NCBI GenBank assembly: GCA_905147135.1
Contig: LR990039.1
Span: 28,951,708-29,015,707, forward strand
Source: Blastobasis lacticolella
Lineage: Eukaryota; Arthropoda; Insecta; Lepidoptera; Blastobasidae
Reading direction: 5' to 3'
DNA: 64,000 bases
The notes beneath the pieces were generated by a model that saw nothing but the letters and a program-made list of their open reading frames with translations, ran no database searches and was not told the DNA's origin. A program made the position numbers and the translations under genes. Shown one piece after another: positions 45,290 to 55,848 of the stretch. The stretch's first letter is position 1. Every line of letters begins with the position of its first letter.

Positions 45290-45640
45290 GCGATGGAAAG
45301 GACCGGAGTCGGAGTCTCATTGCGTAATCGAATCAGAATTGAGGAGACCCGCAAGCGAACTAAGGTCACCGACATAGCTCGAAGAATTACTAAGCTTAAG
45401 CGGCGTATATACGTAGCAGAACTGATGGAAGATGGGGCAGTAAAGTTCTCGAGTGGCGACCACGGACCACGTGGCCCACCCACTAGGTGGACCGACGACC
45501 TGTTAAAGATTGCAGGTACGGTTGCGGAAGGCCGGCCTTTATGGAGATATCTGAGAGCGGTTTACTTGCCCAGCAGTGGGCGTCTTCTGGCTCATACGAT
45601 GAAAGGCTTTCTAATAAAATGTATATCTAGCGCTTAACGA
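45290..45640 (+). pseudogene. LINE C-terminal fragment (degraded)
   Basis: The frame at 45293-45637 contains LRNRIRIEETRKRTKVTDIA and PRGPPTRWTDDLLKIAG, phrases typical of the C-terminus of RTE-like LINE polyproteins (R-x-RTKVTDIA and PTRWTDDLVK). The usual WAGHIARR and EWRPR segments between them are lost or altered, and both ends are truncated. Confidence 0.7.
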
Positions 45641-45948
45641 AGTACCTTAGTGTCTTGAAAATTGTGACCTCTTAATACAGCCAAAATTTTTTCACAGCTT
45701 CATTACCTTCATAAGGACCTAGGTATTTGATTTGATACTAATTTCAATTTGATATCTTTACTTACCCGTCCACGAGAAAAAGGGCATCGAGTGTCGATAG
45801 ACAGATACCCAACAAAGGGATCCAATAAGGGTTCCGTTTATACCTTTAACTGTTTGAAACCCTAAAACGACTTAAGTCAAGACATGCCCAAATTATTGTT
45901 CATCTCTACTCTTAGAACGAGGTAGAGAAATTCTCCATGCATTGAACA

Positions 45949-46078
45949 GTCCAAGCAAGCGCCCCCGGAGCCCCGAAGCCCCGGAGCCTCGGCCACCGAA
46001 GGTCCCACTGGCGCACAGCACCCCGCACAGTGACAATCCCAAAAAACGCAACGCAGCATTCGTGAACGGCATCGCTGT
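45949..46078 (+). other. Candidate proline-rich exon, plus strand
   Basis: After a possible acceptor (TTGAACAG) the frame is GC-rich with C-ending codons and reads SKRPRSPEAPEPRPPKVPLA then HSTPHSDNPKKRN, with two basic nuclear-localisation-like clusters. A possible GT donor (GTATAT) follows. The flanks are AT-rich. Composition suggests a disordered part of a nuclear regulator. The reverse strand is also open for 60 to 66 codons. No partner exon was found. Confidence 0.35.
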
Positions 46079-46239
46079 TGTATATTTTATGGCCCGAATT
46101 CATCTTGTCCACTACAGGGAAAACTCTTACGTGTTTTATTTATCGCTCACCTTAAGCTTTATGGACCATAAAGAGGCATTTTCCCGCGTTCATTTGTTGG
46201 ACAAGTATCTAATGCCGTAGTTTATGTATTGTTGAGCAG

Positions 46240-46380
46240 GTGCCCCATAAACGTCATATATTTTATTCGCGCCATGGCAGCGTGCTTGTGATAAACATTT
46301 TATTAACGTTTTGGGATTTCATTTAATCCGCGCCACGTTGCGCTGCTGCAAAGGTTAACCCATGAACCGGCGGATAGTTA
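46240..46380. other. Unique non-coding block
   Basis: Unique sequence with GATAAACATTTTATTAACG and ATTTCATTTAATCCGCGCC, of the kind expected in enhancers; no frame. Confidence 0.25.
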
Positions 46381-46385
46381 TGGAA

Positions 46386-46644
46386 GGTAGAGCTCGTCTA
46401 ATCTAAAATGACGCGCCCCACTATTGCATTAACGCACACAAGCAAGTTTAAAATATGGACGCAATACATATACAAATGCCGTTACAATTGGTCATTCAGT
46501 TGCCGGTGAAATTCAAACGTAGGAGCACGCGTCGTTCATTGGCTCCCACACAAATGAAGTGTCGTTATCAATATTTGCACTCACACATCGAAATCAACTA
46601 ACTAAGTAGTGGGGCGCGTCATTTTAGACTAGACGAGCTCTACC
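46386..46644. mobile_element. MITE with 38-bp terminal inverted repeats
   Basis: The left end (46386-46423) begins GGTAGAGCTCGTCTAATCTA and the right end (46607-46644), reversed, begins GGTAGAGCTCGTCTAGTCTA. The 38 bases differ at one position. The 183-bp interior has no frame. No convincing target-site duplication was seen. The near identity of the ends points to a recent insertion. Confidence 0.85.
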
Positions 46645-46894
46645 TATCTATTTAGGCTCCGACATTGTCCACCTGCCCTTGTTCCACTGAGGCCCACGTG
46701 TGCTAAAACTCTGGGTTAAATCATTCACTCGGGGTTGTCTAACTCATGGTGAATGATGCCTACTGCTATCTCTCTCTTTGGCTCCACAGTGTCTTGTATC
46801 TTTACCTTAGATTTAATAATAATAATATTAATCCGTTCATTTTAGGCAGTATAAAGTATTACAACGTTTAAAACAATGTAAAGCTCATGTTTTG

Positions 46895-47249
46895 AGCGTC
46901 GGTGGCCGAGCGGTTAGAGTATGCAACTCGTAAGCCAGAGGTCCCGGGTTCGAATCCCGCTCCGGCCATGTACCAATGACTGTTTTCTGAGTTATGTACA
47001 TTAGTTGAATACTAACCGATGCTCTTACGGTGAGGGAAGTTCGTGATGAAACCTGCACATTCAGGCGACTGGATGTGTAACCATGATCCAATCTGGTCAG
47101 GTTCCCCTGGTAGCAGAGTCATGGACGTCAGATGGCAGTCGCTCCACTGTAATTACCTGACCTGCCAAATCTTGGATCATGGTCAAGGCGGACCCCGGGC
47201 CCTCGTGCGCGAGAGCACAGCCGAGACATTAACGCCAAGATGATGAAAG
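46895..47249 (+). mobile_element. SINE family B, full length with 14-bp target-site duplication
   Basis: The head GCGTCGGTGGCCGAGCGGTT, B box GGTTCGAATCC, a complete body and a GATGATGAAAG tail are all present. AAGCTCATGTTTTG flanks it at 46881-46894 and 47250-47263. A few bases are lost near 47038. This is the best reference copy of the family in the window. Confidence 0.93.
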
Positions 47250-47301
47250 AAGCTCATGTTTTGTTAGTAATCATCTTAAAAACTAATGTTTTAGTACTAT
47301 T

Positions 47302-47643
47302 TCATTTTCTTTTTCCCTTAATGCAATCCCAGTAATATACTGGCGGAATCGTAAACACTGGGATCCGTGGTGGCTGCGTCGGGACAACGCTGGTCTCCGT
47401 TGGTGCGCTGGGCACCTCGTCTGTCGTTTCTCCGGAACTCCGGGGCTGCTCCTGGGGTCGTCTCGGCATGATGTACCGCCGAAATACTACTCCACGAAGC
47501 CAAAAGTCCTTCCTAAGGAAATTTTTTACATTTTCCGTCGGCACGCGTACACGGAACGCACGGAAGTCAGTGTCCCAATACGAAGGCAGCTCGACGACCG
47601 TCAGTGCAATCTCCCCTTGCTCCTTGAGATGCAAGGTCTTCAA
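47302..47643 (-). pseudogene. Probable retrotransposon ORF1 C-terminal fragment
   Basis: The 113-codon frame includes LPSYWDTDFRAFRVRVPTEN then VKNFLRKDFWLRGVVFRRYI, which resembles the C-terminal FRV-x-V...DFWP-x-G-x-x-(V)RRF domain of insect LINE ORF1 proteins, followed by a Pro/Thr-rich tail. The upstream part is missing. A true small gene cannot be excluded. Confidence 0.45.
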
Positions 47644-47919
47644 TTAGCTGGCCGTCGTCTCCTTTCTAAGCCGGGAGATGTAAATTCTGTTAGTAGGGAC
47701 TGCGGAATTCAATTTGCTCCGACGAAGCAGTGCAGTTTAAAGTGACGCTTTGTCACTAAACCCAAGTTGGTTGACTACATCGGTGGGTTAAAAATTTAAA
47801 TAATTGTTTAACTCAAGGTAAGCCCTATAACTCGTCTTGGTGTAAGATACTTATGAGTATTTATAATTGAACTCGGAAGGTGAATTTCCTGGTAAGTTAA
47901 CAATGATAACCCAGCTTGG

Positions 47920-48240
47920 AATAAGTGGGCCCAAGTGGGGTCACATAATCGTCCGAGCGGTCAATCCCGGTTTCTTTCAGGATTCTTTTTGTACTATTTT
48001 TCCTCCGCTTTGTCCGGTCTTCAGCATCCTTACGTCGTTGGTCGTTCATTGTCGTATGCGAATCAATGATGTCAATCCATCCATCAATTAATTTTTCGGG
48101 CCGAGGTACTTAAACTTATTGGCTCTATTGTCAGCCTTGTTTTCGTACATGATTGGTTTCAAGATCCGCGCTACAGTCAGCTATGCAATGTACTCAGTTT
48201 TGGCGACGTTCAGTTTACTCTGGTCTTCATATATCAGCCG
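47920..48240 (-). pseudogene. RTE-like LINE fragment, rearranged
   Basis: Minus-strand frames give VAKTEYIAWLTVARILKPIM then NRANKFKYLG (thumb region) and, in another frame, RRKDAEDRTKRRKNS (C-terminal end). The two parts normally lie hundreds of residues apart, so the middle has been deleted. Confidence 0.6.
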
Positions 48241-48299
48241 AACGATTATCATACCAATGTTTGAACGAAGCTGTGGTAGAGGCGCAGTTTCCTACTAAT

Positions 48300-48445
48300 A
48301 CAATATTATCCTACTTCCATTCATATCATAAATGCAAATTATAGCACATAATAATACATACGCTATAACTTATCCCGAAATTCAACGTGGTTCCGGCGGG
48401 AATGGGTCCGGAACTTTGCGCGGACGAAGTCGCGGTCAAAACTAG
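48300..48445 (+). mobile_element. Helitron-like 3' end
   Basis: CTATAACTTATCCCGAAATT, GGGAATGGGTCCGGAACTTT and GCGCGGACGAAGTCGCGG lead to a terminal CTAG-T. The 5' limit is not clear. Confidence 0.5.
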
Positions 48446-48773
48446 TTACTTAATAACACTCATTCCAGTGAAAGTTATTAGCTACTCGTATGGGAATCGA
48501 ACTACCACACGGACTCTGGACTATCTAAAAACCTATTCCTGAGTTAACACGAAAAGTTTTCATCTTGATAAAAGAGACCCGAGAGAAAGTAGGTAATGGG
48601 CGGGAGAAGCCGTTGGCAACATTTTATATTAATCATCCGGAAAGATAATAATTATGTCTGTTTAGTGTTATTTATTTTATATTAAGTTGCTGGGATACCT
48701 ACACACTTTAGGTACCTACTTATTTTAGTAATTATGTTATTGTAACCAATTAAAGTATCTCATATATTTAGAC

Positions 48774-49316
48774 ACTAGCGGCCCGCCCCGGCTTCGCACG
48801 GGTACCACTACGGGTACACGGGTTACACACGACCGCTGCGTAGGGAGCCGACCGCGCGAGTGTGCCGCGCGGCATTTTTTAACTTGACATTGGAGGTGTT
48901 CGTTATATTAGATAACGAATATATTATAACGGTATATACCGATAACACCTAATATTAATACATAATATTTTCTACTACTAATATATTGCTATTTCACACA
49001 ACACGACTACGCCATCTACTTTCGTAGTTTCGCACTACCACCACCTGCACCTGAGGTCAGAGGTTAGCGTCACAATTTGTCTGTTTTATACAAATTCTGT
49101 TTTATAACAGCGCGTAAATACAACAGTGACGAACGCACGTGTATGGATCACTATGGATAATCTGTATTCTATTGCATTCGCAATAGAGCATAATATTAAT
49201 CAAATTACATTTTAATATTAATATTCGAGTGTTGTGTTATTTTTTCCGTTATATCTGTTCATTCTGTTCTGTGTACCCGTAGTGGTACCCGTGCGAAGCC
49301 GGGGCGGGCCGCTAGT
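48774..49316. mobile_element. Element bounded by two inverted Helitron 3' ends
   Basis: ACTAGCGGCCCGCCCCGGCT at 48774, continuing to GGGTACAC at 48819, is the perfect reverse complement of 49271-49316, which ends GGGGCGGGCCGCTAGT. Both 46-bp ends are the 3' terminus of the Helitron family at 25573-26334. On the left the match to the family continues inward through the GCCGACCGCGCGA and GCCGCGCGGC phrases. The interior is non-coding and has nested small palindromes (AGGTGTT ... AACACCT, about 48894-48950). Confidence 0.8.
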
Positions 49317-49628
49317 ATTTTATAATAGCATAATTGGGACCTTTTTTTTAGGCATAATTGTTTGAAAGTTTTGGTTTTCAAGTAAAATAAATAAGAATTA
49401 ATTTGATTTTAATATGAACAGTTTATTGAATAGAAGTTTTTATAAAAAAATACATACAATACTTAAATAGGTGCTTTAAAAAGAGTGTGACACTGCTATA
49501 AAAATAAACTGTCAAGGTTTAATCAAGTAATTTATGCGCAGTTTTGAAAATAACTCCTAATCGATAGAAAGAAAATGTGCTCTATCTGAAATGTGTTCTA
49601 TGGAAAAATCTAAATGTTCAATATCGGT

Positions 49629-50345
49629 AGCGTCCGCTGCGTAAGGAGCCGACCGCGCGATTCAGCCGCGCGGCTACCTATCTTACAGACGTGCACGCCC
49701 CACTCCTGTATTTCAGTGCCCCCTCCACCCCGCCCGCCGCGATGCCCGGCGCGCTTTTCAGACTGCATCGCAAACAACGGCCACGGCGCTATGGCGGTTT
49801 TGTTTACTGTTCGAATTTTTTAATTCGTAATATCCTTTGAATGGAAAGTCCAATTTAAATAATTTAAAAACTATTTTATAGGTAGTTAAATGGTCTTGAC
49901 CATAAAATAATTTATTTGGATAAGGATTAATATAAACACATAAATAGCATGGTTTGAATTTGGTTAGCATTTTCATTAATGTTTAAAATGAAAAAAGTTG
50001 TTGTAGTGACATAACTACAATAGTTGGACATATGCTACCGCGGAGTTTTTTGAAGACATTATGATGTTCTTCAATATTGTTGTACATTATTTTGTTCTAT
50101 CGCTAATAGTTTCGGCAGCGCATTCGACGAAAGACATTTTAAGACTCATTTTTCTACACCTTCGGTTACATTGTTCAAATTTTACCAAGGATCCCTAATT
50201 TTTTTCAAAATGAAATGTAGCTTATGTCAAATTGGAAGAATGTAGCATTCTATTGGTGAAAGAATTTTTTAAATCGGCCCAGTACTTTTTGAGCCTATTC
50301 ATTACAAACATACAAACATACAAAAATAGGTACTGTAATAAGTAT
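49629..50345 (-). mobile_element. Non-autonomous Helitron, diverged copy
   Basis: GCTGCGTAAGGAGCCGACCG near the 3' side, ACATAACTACAATAGTTGGA in the middle and CATACAAACATACAAAAATA near the 5' side match the 25573 copy at moderate identity, with AT-rich expansions. It lacks a clear CTAG end. Confidence 0.7.
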
Positions 50346-50454
50346 GTACTGAGTAGTGTCCCGTTACAAACAGGACACCATATTACGATCACAAAAGTTC
50401 CAACCGTCTCCTCAACCATTTTAGAGGGAAGGGGGCGACCCGGCTCCTGACGGC

Positions 50455-51103
50455 CGTATTTCTTGACATTGACTCCCCTCTCGTACGTACCCCGTGCTGC
50501 CTAGATAGCCGAGCGGACTGAGCGGCGAACACGCGACTTTTTTCTAATATTCACATTTTTAAACTCGTGATATCTTTCGAATGGAATGTCTGAATTGAAT
50601 AATTCAAAAAGTTATATAAAGGTATTGAAGCAGTCGTGAATATAAAGTATTTTATTTTGATAAGGATTAATACCAAGGTACAAATAAAGAGCGTTTTTTA
50701 GCGGCGGCATTTCAATTAAATTTTGAAAATAAAAGAACACTTATTGTGACATAACTATAATAGTTAGACATATACTGTCGCGACACTTTTTGTAGATAAT
50801 GATGTGTTCTGCAAAGTCGTTGTACATTACTTTGTTCTATCATCAATAGTTTTAGCAGCGCACGCGATGTAAGGAATTTTTTGGGTATTTTTTTACACCT
50901 TGGGTTACATTATTGGAGTTTTATTAATGATCCGTAATTTTTTAGAAAATATAATATAGCCTATGTCACCCGCGAATAGTGTAGCTTCCTAACGGTGAAA
51001 GAATTTTTGAAATCGGTCCAGTAGTTTCGAAGCCTATTCAATACAAACATACAAACATACAAAAATAGGTACAAATCTTTCCTCTTTATAATATTAGTGT
51101 AGA
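50455..51103 (-). mobile_element. Non-autonomous Helitron, 3'-truncated copy
   Basis: Close to the 25573 copy (ACACGCGACTTTTTTCTAAT, GACATAACTATAATAGTTAG). Its 5' end is intact: reversed it reads TCTACACTAATATTATAAAG, with the TC start expected of a Helitron. The last ~100 bp including CTAG are missing on the 50455 side. Confidence 0.75.
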
Positions 51104-51180
51104 TACGGATCGGTCTTATGTAGAATAAATGTAGAGTACAACATGGAGTTCTTTAAGAAAGGGGTAAAAATGTTTTTACA

Positions 51181-51290
51181 GGGTCGGCAACGCGTGGGTA
51201 ATGCCCCTGGTATTGCAAACGTCCATAGGCTGCGGTGACTGCTTACCATCAAGCAGGCCGTAAGCTTGTTTGCCATCATAGCGGTATAAA
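51181..51290 (-). repeat. Dispersed repeat family D
   Basis: GGTCGGCAACGCGTGGGTAA to TAAGCTTGTTTGCCATCATA is the well-known lepidopteran phrase in reverse orientation; related to 24023 and 57131. Confidence 0.7.
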
Positions 51291-51689
51291 AATATCGCGA
51301 AAAAGCTACATGTTATTATGTCTATATCTCCGATTCGCATTTATGATATTTAATTAATGCATATTCCATATTTATTGACTACCTATCACGGCCGGCTCCG
51401 ATCACTCAATTTGGCTTTAATATGACCTGGTTTATCCATTGCAACCTAGGCTTTCCCGCAATGTTGTCCGCGTAGACAATGTGTTGTGATATCCCGTTTC
51501 ATACTGGAAATCCCTAGACCTTTTTACAAAGGCAAGAGTGAAGCGTTCGTAGATATTGTACATAAGAAAACTAAAACAGGTCGATAGTAGACAGGCCCTT
51601 CTTATCTCTTTAAAGAAATCTCTTCCAGGCCTACAAAAAGAAAGATATGATAAAAATATGGAGATACGACGTCGGAGATATTATGTACC

Positions 51690-52420
51690 TACTATAACTA
51701 AATACATACATAATGTTCTATACATATTATAATATATATGAAAATAAAAAAGCACAATATAAAGGCATTGTATACGTCTATGCACACTGAGAAAGATAGT
51801 GATATTTAACACGCCTTTTGATGATATGAATTGATTGACTTTCACGTACTTTGTGCGTGAAGAGAATTCTGCAGTCTTGCTGCATGATAAGTAAAGGAAT
51901 AGGAGAGGCGGTTGGAATGGTGAGCAGGAATTGCTAGCGACCATCACGAGCAGCTAGAACGACAAGGCAAGTCTTGTAAATGGGCAATGTGGAACTGTTC
52001 ACTTGGGTATGAGGGGGCGGGAGGGATATAAAGGATTTTATTTATAGAGGGTGGAGAGGATCTTAACATTCCTGCGTAGGATAATTGGGAGCCATTCGAG
52101 CTGTGCAACTTAAAATATTTTCATAATTGCGCAATCCAAAAATAAACCTTATAAATATTTAAAATTAAATATTTATACGGTAATATTTTTGAAGGCTCTT
52201 CAATTTGTTCAAGTCAGCCCAGCTCAGTCCAAACAAGTCGGTGTAATCAAGAAGAGGAAAAAGTAGAAGAGTTTGGGCATGAAAGATTTTGGTTGGAAAG
52301 GCAATACACTTTGCAGGCGTTTATTAGAGTGAAACGAGTGAATGTATCCCTTGCTGACCTCATTGAGGCGAAATACCCAGGACAAATTTGGATTGCTCAG
52401 TGGGATTGGAATTCCATCAT
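51690..52420 (-). pseudogene. LINE reverse-transcriptase C-terminal remnant
   Basis: The reverse strand at about 52200-52330 reads AQTLLLFPLLDYTDLFGLSW then ADLNKLKSLQ, the conserved L-x-x-P-x-LDY(A)D...LNKL-x-x-LQ segment after the reverse transcriptase of Jockey/CR1-type LINEs. The rest is degraded, with an AT-rich tail toward 51690 similar to 26455-26800. Confidence 0.55.
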
Positions 52421-52634
52421 ACTAATATTATGATTGCGAATTTTCGCAAGGTGTTTTTTACTCCTTCACGCCAGAAATACTTTATTTTATTTTATTTATT
52501 AGGAAGCCAACAAAATATGAAAATATAATAACATTTTGTTTTTAAACTTACGTATTTACAGGCTAACTCAACATGTATAATTCAAAAAATAATATTTCGA
52601 ACTAACTAAAATCTTTAATCAAAACCTTTTTTTT

Positions 52635-52800
52635 CTACTGATCTCGCTTGATACTGAAAGGATATTGATAAAATTTGGCAGAAACATAGTTTATAGCCCA
52701 CAATACCATATAGGCTATAGTTTCTCCCGAAATACAATGTGGTTCCCGCAGGAACGGGTCTGAAACGTTATAATCGAATTTTCCGTGGACGGAGTCCATA
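52635..52800 (+). repeat. Helitron-like fragment
   Basis: CTATAGTTTCTCCCGAAATA, GGTTCCCGCAGGAACGGGTC and CCGTGGACGGAGTCC resemble the 3' half of the element ending at 48445. No terminus was found. Confidence 0.5.
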
Positions 52801-53390
52801 GAGAGTCAAATGTAATTTGTGAGACTACAGCGACACTACCAAGCTGCCTACACATTTATGGGCTTAGTAGAGCCTGAACTTTTTGAGTCCTCAAAATAAA
52901 TAACAGAAAAAGTAAGGCAAACTTTCTGAATCCGTTTCTTACTAGTTTACCTACTCCCAGTTGCACTATTTGATTGAACTTAGGCAACTCGTGATACCAT
53001 AAAATACATCTAAGTATTTATGGATTTCAAAATCGGAGTCATAAATTTAAGAGTGACTAGCGAGTTAAGTTTTCACATTAGGTTGGTGTTGGTACAATGC
53101 TTTGTGTTATGAATATTTTAAATCAAGATAGGAGTCGCCTAAACTTTGGTAAAATCGGCCATTATAGTGTCTTATTATACCTAGGTACCTACATTATTTA
53201 TTAATTAGATTAGATACATATTTACTGCCTGTCTGTTCAGGAATAATAATAAAGACCAGAACTACATTAACAAAATACAATAGCCACCATCCAAAGTCTG
53301 CAATCGAAAGAACTTCTCTTAAACGCGATAGTGGAGGCCGGGGTCTAATTGATATAAAAACACTATCTATGGCAAAAGCAGATAAATAAC
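52801..53390. other. AT-rich interval before the LINE fragment
   Basis: Nothing recognised; part of it may belong to the decayed 5' extension of the following LINE. Confidence 0.3.
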
Positions 53391-54365
53391 ATGAGACATT
53401 TCTTTTATGAAAAGTCGAAGACAAGTAAAATTCATTTAGCTGTTATAGACACAGATAGCAATTATACCCCACTTAACCTAAAAAATACAATAATATCTAT
53501 TGCATCAACCGAGTCCAATGAAAAAGAAATAATAGACAACTGGCGAAGGAAGGAACTCCACGGTAGACATATACATGATCTCGAACAGACGCATGTTGAC
53601 TATAAAGCCTCTAACAAATGATTAAAGTTAGGATATCTTTTCCCTGAAACTGAAGGTTTTGTGGTCGCTATTCAAGACCAGGTTATAAACACCAAAAACT
53701 ACAAGAAATATATTTTAAAAGACCCTAATACACAGAATGATAAATGTAGAAAGTGCAACAGACCACCAGAAACTATACAGCATATAATTAGCGCATGCTC
53801 CCACCTTACTCAAACAGATTATACCCATCGTCATAACCAAATAGTTAACATTATACACCAGAAACTCGCTATAAAACACAAACTGATACCTCCAAAACCC
53901 CTACCATACTATCAATACATCCCAAAACCGGTACTTGAGAGCGCTAGTCACAAGATGTACTTTGATAGAGCTATATTGACAGACAAAACTATACATTTTA
54001 ACAGACCTGACATAACACTAATAGACAAACAGGAAAAACATGGATTTATTATAGATATTACTGTACCGAATACGTATAATTTACAAAAAACTACTGCCGA
54101 TAAAATTAATAAATACGCTGATCTAAAAGAGGAGATAATAAGAATTTAAAAGTTGGAAAAAGTGGATATTGTGCCTCTTGTGCTCTCCAGTACGGGAGTC
54201 ATACCAAAATATTTAAAACACTACCTAAAGACAATAGATTTGCCAGTAAACACATTTATAAATATGCAGAAAGCTGCAATTTTAAATACTTGTCGTATTG
54301 TGCGTAAATTCCTTCAGGAAGATACGACTCGCAACCAGTTTGAAAGTGTAGCTCACTTGGAGTAA
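53391..54365 (+). pseudogene. R4/Dong-like LINE C-terminus with restriction-like endonuclease, broken
   Basis: One frame runs from 53391 to 54365 with stops at 53619 (TGA) and 54147 (TAA), both where the family usually has a tryptophan. It encodes the region after the reverse transcriptase: LFPETEGF and AIQDQVI, then a CCHC-type zinc knuckle (KCRKCNRPPETIQHIISACS with a following H in YTHRHNQI). The restriction-like endonuclease core follows (FNRPDITLID then FIIDITVP, the PD...D arrangement), and finally KAAILNTCRIVRKFL. Early-branching LINEs of the R2/R4 group use this nuclease in place of the AP type. The 3' tail is (AATA/TAA)n. It is 5' truncated and dead. Confidence 0.8.
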
Positions 54366-54534
54366 TCCCGTGGGCGTCACTCATATCACCGGTCACACTA
54401 AGTGACTGAGACAAAATAAAATAAACAAACAAATAATAATAATATTTATTTGATACCTAATAGGATTCACCTGCGACTGCATTACATTTATATCTCACAA
54501 GTGGAGAGGCATAGAAAGTAATCTAAGTATGCTA

Positions 54535-54626
54535 AACTTTCATCATACCGAATTTTATCAAAAGCGTTGGTTTAGCCGTGAAAGCGTAACACATTACTTT
54601 CGCATTTATAATATTAGAAGGGAGTA
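54535..54626 (-). repeat. Helitron-like 5' end
   Basis: AAAAGCGTTGGTTTAGCCGT and TTTCGCATTTATAATATTAG, reversed, give the familiar lepidopteran Helitron start (CTAATATTATAAATGCGAAA). Only the 5' ~90 bp is present. Confidence 0.55.
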
Positions 54627-55417
54627 GGGATAGTATCACTTAGCTAATTATGATATCCATCTCGGTACCGGAATGGGCACAGCAACCCATGCGCTACTTA
54701 CCATGACACCAAAACAATTCTCTTTTACGACAACTTTTTGTTGCTTCGTTTTTATCCAGGAGAAATTATGAAAGAGTTTCCTTTTAGGGTCCATTCCGTC
54801 TGCCCTGCTGCTTTATATATCGAGTGTAGCAAAAAGGGTGGGCAAAGTTGCGTGCCGCAATAAATTTGACACACAAAGGTGAACCGCTTTGTACCGCGGA
54901 ACGACGCAACTAAGCCCATTAACATAATAAAACTGTCAAACTAGAATAACATCTTCCTTCCGAGATCAGGTTAATGTTATACTCGAGTTGCAAATAGTAA
55001 TTAATTGATGCCTACCACCTACCCGCCCGCTTCCTCCGACCATCGGGCTGACTTTAAGCAATTTAAGTTCGCAGTTCCTGAAACTTGTTAAATCTTTAGC
55101 ATTAATATTGATTCTAAGTTTATATGATAAGCCCGCTACATTTGTGCGGGGCCTGCATGCTTGGAGGATTTGGGACACTAAATATTCTGTATAGGGCAAA
55201 TATAAACTTTGTTCATTTGAGAGTTTCGTCCAGATCAAAGGAGTTAACTCGCTGATGAGGGAGAGGGCGGAGGGCGGTAATTAGGAATCACTAATATTTA
55301 CTTAACTTAGGGCGGTAGGCGCGTGTGTCCGGCCGTGGGAAATAGTAACAATCACTCCCAGTTGAGGGACCACGCTTCCCGTCTAACAAGACAGAGCAGA
55401 CTCACCTATAAAATAAT
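54627..55417. other. Unique non-coding DNA
   Basis: Segments at 54740-54920 and 54960-55310 are unique in the window and CpG-containing (GTACCGCGGAACGACGCAAC). The minus-strand frame at 54966-55238 has no recognisable content. Confidence 0.3.
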
Positions 55418-55570
55418 CATCTTGGCGTTAATGTCCCGGTTATGCTCTCGCATACGAGGGCCCGGGTCCACCTTGACCGTGATCCAGTATTTGGCAGATC
55501 AGATAATTACAGTGGAGCGACTGCCGTCTGACCTCCGTGATCCTGCTACCAGGGGAACCCGACCAGATTG
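55418..55570 (-). mobile_element. SINE family B, 5'-truncated
   Basis: CATCTTGGCGTTAATGTCCC to CCGACCAGATTG: the 3' half only, in reverse orientation. Confidence 0.8.
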
Positions 55571-55635
55571 ACTAATAGTAATCAGGGCAGACTTACATAA
55601 ATTTCGTAATTAATTATATTTACCTATTTGATAAT

Positions 55636-55848
55636 GGTCGTGTGAACCTCTCTCACTCATGGGTGTCGTACAAGGCGACTAGTCGCCGAAAGCTGGAAAA
55701 TGGGCAGCAGCATTTTCCATTGTTATATTTATAAAACTGCGATCTCCAACCCGCCTACCAAGCGTGGAGATTATGGCAACAACTTCCCCATTCGTGGAAG
55801 AGGCTCTAAGTCCTGAAGTGGACTGTTATGTGCTGTGATGATGATGAA
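55636..55848 (+). repeat. Interspersed repeat family A, internally shortened
   Basis: GGTGTCGTACAAGGCGACTA is present but the following ~20 bases of the family are missing before GCTGGAAAATGGGCAGCAGC; it ends at GACTGTTATGTGCTGTGATG. Confidence 0.75.

Noticed and set aside
46895..46970. Genuine tRNA gene
   Set aside because: A and B boxes are present, but the same head recurs in many SINE copies, continues into a SINE body and is flanked by a target-site duplication.
51681..51947. 88-codon minus-strand frame as a membrane protein
   Set aside because: Its hydrophobicity comes from AT-rich LINE tail sequence; the neighbourhood is a degraded LINE.
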